Shown: piece by piece, positions 61,901-64,000 of the stretch
Numbering within the stretch: position 1 is the stretch's first letter
Layout: every line of letters starts with the position of its first letter
From: Micromussa lordhowensis
Taxonomy: Eukaryota > Cnidaria > Anthozoa > Scleractinia > Lobophylliidae
Assembly: GCA_964020085.1 (NCBI GenBank)
Contig: OZ026603.1
Location: forward strand, 7,638,046 to 7,702,045
Reading direction: 5' to 3'
Length of the DNA stretch: 64,000 nucleotides
Notes under the pieces: model-generated
Database searches by the model: none
Told to the model about the DNA's origin: nothing
The model's input: the letters and a program-made list of their open reading frames with translations, nothing else
Program-made: the position numbers and the translations under genes

Positions 61901-64000
61901 CGTATAGTCGGCCTACTTTTTTGAGCATTTTCCCTTGGTCCCCCCTTGGCAAAATCTCAGAAAATGGCCGATTTAGGTGTCCTCGCCAAATTTGTCATAA
62001 CTCGGCTATACGGACACTTATGGGGCCGCAGTTTGCAGCAAAATGTTGCTCTATGTTTGCACTTCAAGTGCATACTAATTAGGAGATAATACCATTTGCG
62101 CCAGGGTGTTTTTGAAGCGCCTATAGTCGGCCTACTTTTTTGAGCATTTTCCCTTGGTCCCCCCTTGGCAAAATCTCAGAAAATGGCCGATTTAGGTGTC
62201 CTCGCCAAATTTGTCATAACTCGGCTATACGGACACTTATGGAGCCGCAGTTTGCAGCAAAATGTTGCTCTATGTTTGCACTTCAAGTGCATACTAATTG
62301 GGAGATGATGCCATTTGCGCCAGGGTGTTTTTGAAGCCTCTATAGTCGGCCTACTTTTTTGAGCATTTTCCCTTGGTCCCCCCTTGGCAAAATCTCAGAA
62401 AATGGCCGATTTAGGTGTCCTCGCCAAATTTGTCATAACTCGGCTATACGGACACTTATGGGGCCGCAGTTTGCAGCAAAATGTTGCTCTATGTTTGCAC
62501 TTCAAGTGCATACTAATTAGGAGATGATGCCATTTGCGCCAGGGTGTTTTTGAAGCGCCTATAGTCGGCCTACTTTTTTGAGCATTTTCCCTTGGTCCCC
62601 CCTTGGCAAAATCTCAGAAAATGGCCGATTTAGGTGTCCTCGCCAAATTTGTCATAACTCGGCTATACGGACACTTATGGGGCCGCAGTTTGCAGCAAAA
62701 TGTTGCTCTATGTTTGCACTTCAAGTGCATACTAATTAGGAGATGATGCCATTTGCGCCAGGGTGTTTTTGAAGCGCCTATAGTCGGCCTACTTTTTTGA
62801 GCATTTTCCCTTGGTCCCCCCTTGGCAAAATCTCAGAAAATGGCCGATTTAGGTGTCCTCGCCAAATTTGTCATAACTCGGCTATACGGACACTTATGGA
62901 GCCGCAGTTTGCAGCAAAATGTTGCTCTATGTTTGCACTTCAAGTGCATACTAATTAGGAGATGATGCCATTTGCGCCAGGGTGTTTTTGAAGCCCCTAT
63001 AGTCGGCCTACTTTTTTGAGCATTTTCCCTTGGTCCCCCCTTGGCAAAATCTCAGAAAATGGCCGATTTAGGTGTCCTCGCCAAATTTGTCATAACTCGG
63101 CTATACGGACACTTATGGGGCCGCAGTTTGCAGCAAAATGTTGCTCTATGTTTGCACTTTAAGTGCATACTAATTAGGAGATGATGCCATTTACGCCAGG
63201 GTGTTTTTGAAGCGCCTATAGTCGGCCTACTTTTTTGAGCATTTTCCCTTGGTCCCCCCTTGGCAAAATCTCAGAAAATGGCCGATTTAGGTGTCGTCGC
63301 CAAATTTGTCATAACTCGGCTATACGGACACTTATGGAGCCGCAGTTTGCAGCAAAATGTTGCTCTATGTTTGCACTTCAAGTGCATACTAATTAGGAGA
63401 TGATGCCATTTGCGCCAGGGTGTTTTTGAAGCCCCTATAGTCGGCCTACTTTTTTGAGCATTTTCCCTTGGTCCCCCCTTGGCAAAATCTCAGAAAATGG
63501 CCGATTTAGGTGTCCTCGCCAAATTTGTCATAACTCGGCTATACCGACACTTATGGGGCCGCAGTTTGCAGCAAAATGTTGCTCTATGTTTGCACTTTAA
63601 GTGCATACTAATTAGGAGATGATGCCATTTACGCCAGGGTGTTTTTGAAGCGCCTATAGTCGGCCTACTTTTTTGAGCATTTTCCCTTGGTCCCCCCTTG
63701 GCAAAATCTCAGAAAATGGCCGATTTAGGTGTCCTCGCCAAATTTGTCATAACTCGGCTATACGGACACTTATGGGGCCGCAGTTTGCAGCAAAATGTTG
63801 CTCTATGTTTGCACTTTAAGTGCATACTAATTAGGAGATGATGCCATTTACGCCAGGGTGTTTTTGAAGCGCCTATAGTCGGCCTACTTTTTTGAGCATT
63901 TTCCCTTGGTCCCCCCTTGGCAAAATCTCAGAAAATGGCCGATTTAGGTGTCGTCGCCAAATTTGTCATAACTCGGCTATACGGACACTTATGGAGCCGC

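Larger units (their letters stand above)
7086..64000 (+). repeat. 219-bp satellite DNA array, about 260 tandem copies
   Basis: The GTTTGCACTT landmark recurs every 219 bases (for example 7321, 7540, 7759, 7978) to the window's end. All copies have the same orientation and no foreign sequence interrupts them. I use the ATGATGCC start at 7133 as monomer position 1. The monomer is about 46% GC and keeps 7 or 8 CpG sites. Copies usually differ by only a few bases by eye. Each carries a near-palindromic 15-mer at positions 192-206, a small AGCAA/TTGCT hairpin at 171-184, a C6 run near 74-79 and a T6 run near 51-56. Rare length variants exist: a 20-bp deletion at 36.97 kb, single-base changes at 15.97, 17.50, 43.07, 45.43, 51.83, 52.27, 57.80 and 58.02 kb, and a small insertion at 59.55 kb. 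No coding function is supported. A centromeric or pericentromeric role is possible but unproven. Confidence 0.98.

Noticed and set aside
11085..62334. Many open frames of 64-71 codons inside the satellite, on both strands
   Set aside because: They are the same few frames recurring at monomer multiples and appear only where a variant base removes one stop. There are no protein-family features and no unique sequence, so I treat them as by-products of the repeat.
7086..64000. CRISPR array
   Set aside because: The whole 219-bp unit is conserved, with no short repeats separated by unique spacers, and the context is eukaryotic.
7086..64000. CENP-B box in the satellite
   Set aside because: I looked for the TTCG-n4-A-n2-CGGG core in the monomer on both strands and did not find it.
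1..64000. tRNA, rRNA or telomere repeats
   Set aside because: I saw no cloverleaf with A and B boxes, no conserved rRNA core and no TTAGGG-type runs.

Overview
This window looks like nuclear DNA from an animal, most likely a marine invertebrate; a cnidarian is my guess, at low confidence. It holds decayed mobile elements and fold-back repeats typical of metazoan intergenic DNA, followed by one very long satellite array. There are no operons, no bacterial-style genes, and no tRNA, rRNA or CRISPR array. I find no intact protein-coding gene.

Layout. (1) 1-541, minus strand: the reverse-transcriptase part of a LINE, running off the left edge. (2) 542-3140, plus strand: a pseudogene of a protein-primed family B DNA polymerase of the Polinton/Maverick-like type. 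All exonuclease and polymerase motifs are still readable, but three frameshifts, one nonsense codon and a probable internal deletion break it. (3) 3141-4261: degenerate short repeats, a heptamer repeat and unassigned DNA. (4) 4262-4782: two large palindromes and a small hairpin, probably fold-back MITE-type elements. (5) 5038-6453: a 1.4-kb segment bounded by inverted repeats that are themselves built of 12-bp tandem units, with a largely uncharacterised interior. (6) 6454-7085: unassigned flank ending in a 16-bp direct repeat at the satellite edge. (7) About 7086-64000: a single head-to-tail array of a 219-bp satellite, about 260 copies, all in one orientation, continuing past the right edge.

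The array covers 89% of the window. Monomers differ from each other by only a few bases by eye. Two types alternate over much of the array, giving a 438-bp dimer, and on top of this lie nested blocks duplicated at exact monomer multiples (2, 4, 6, 7, 8, 9 and 17 monomers). This is the footprint of repeated unequal exchange. The array edge is abrupt rather than gradually decayed. The array could be centromeric or pericentromeric, but nothing in the sequence proves that. Short open frames in the array (64-71 codons) come from monomer variants that lost one stop, and I do not treat them as genes.

I see no clear new multi-gene system. The features most worth following up are the organisation of the satellite, its near-palindromic 15-mer, and the element with tandem-repeat inverted termini.
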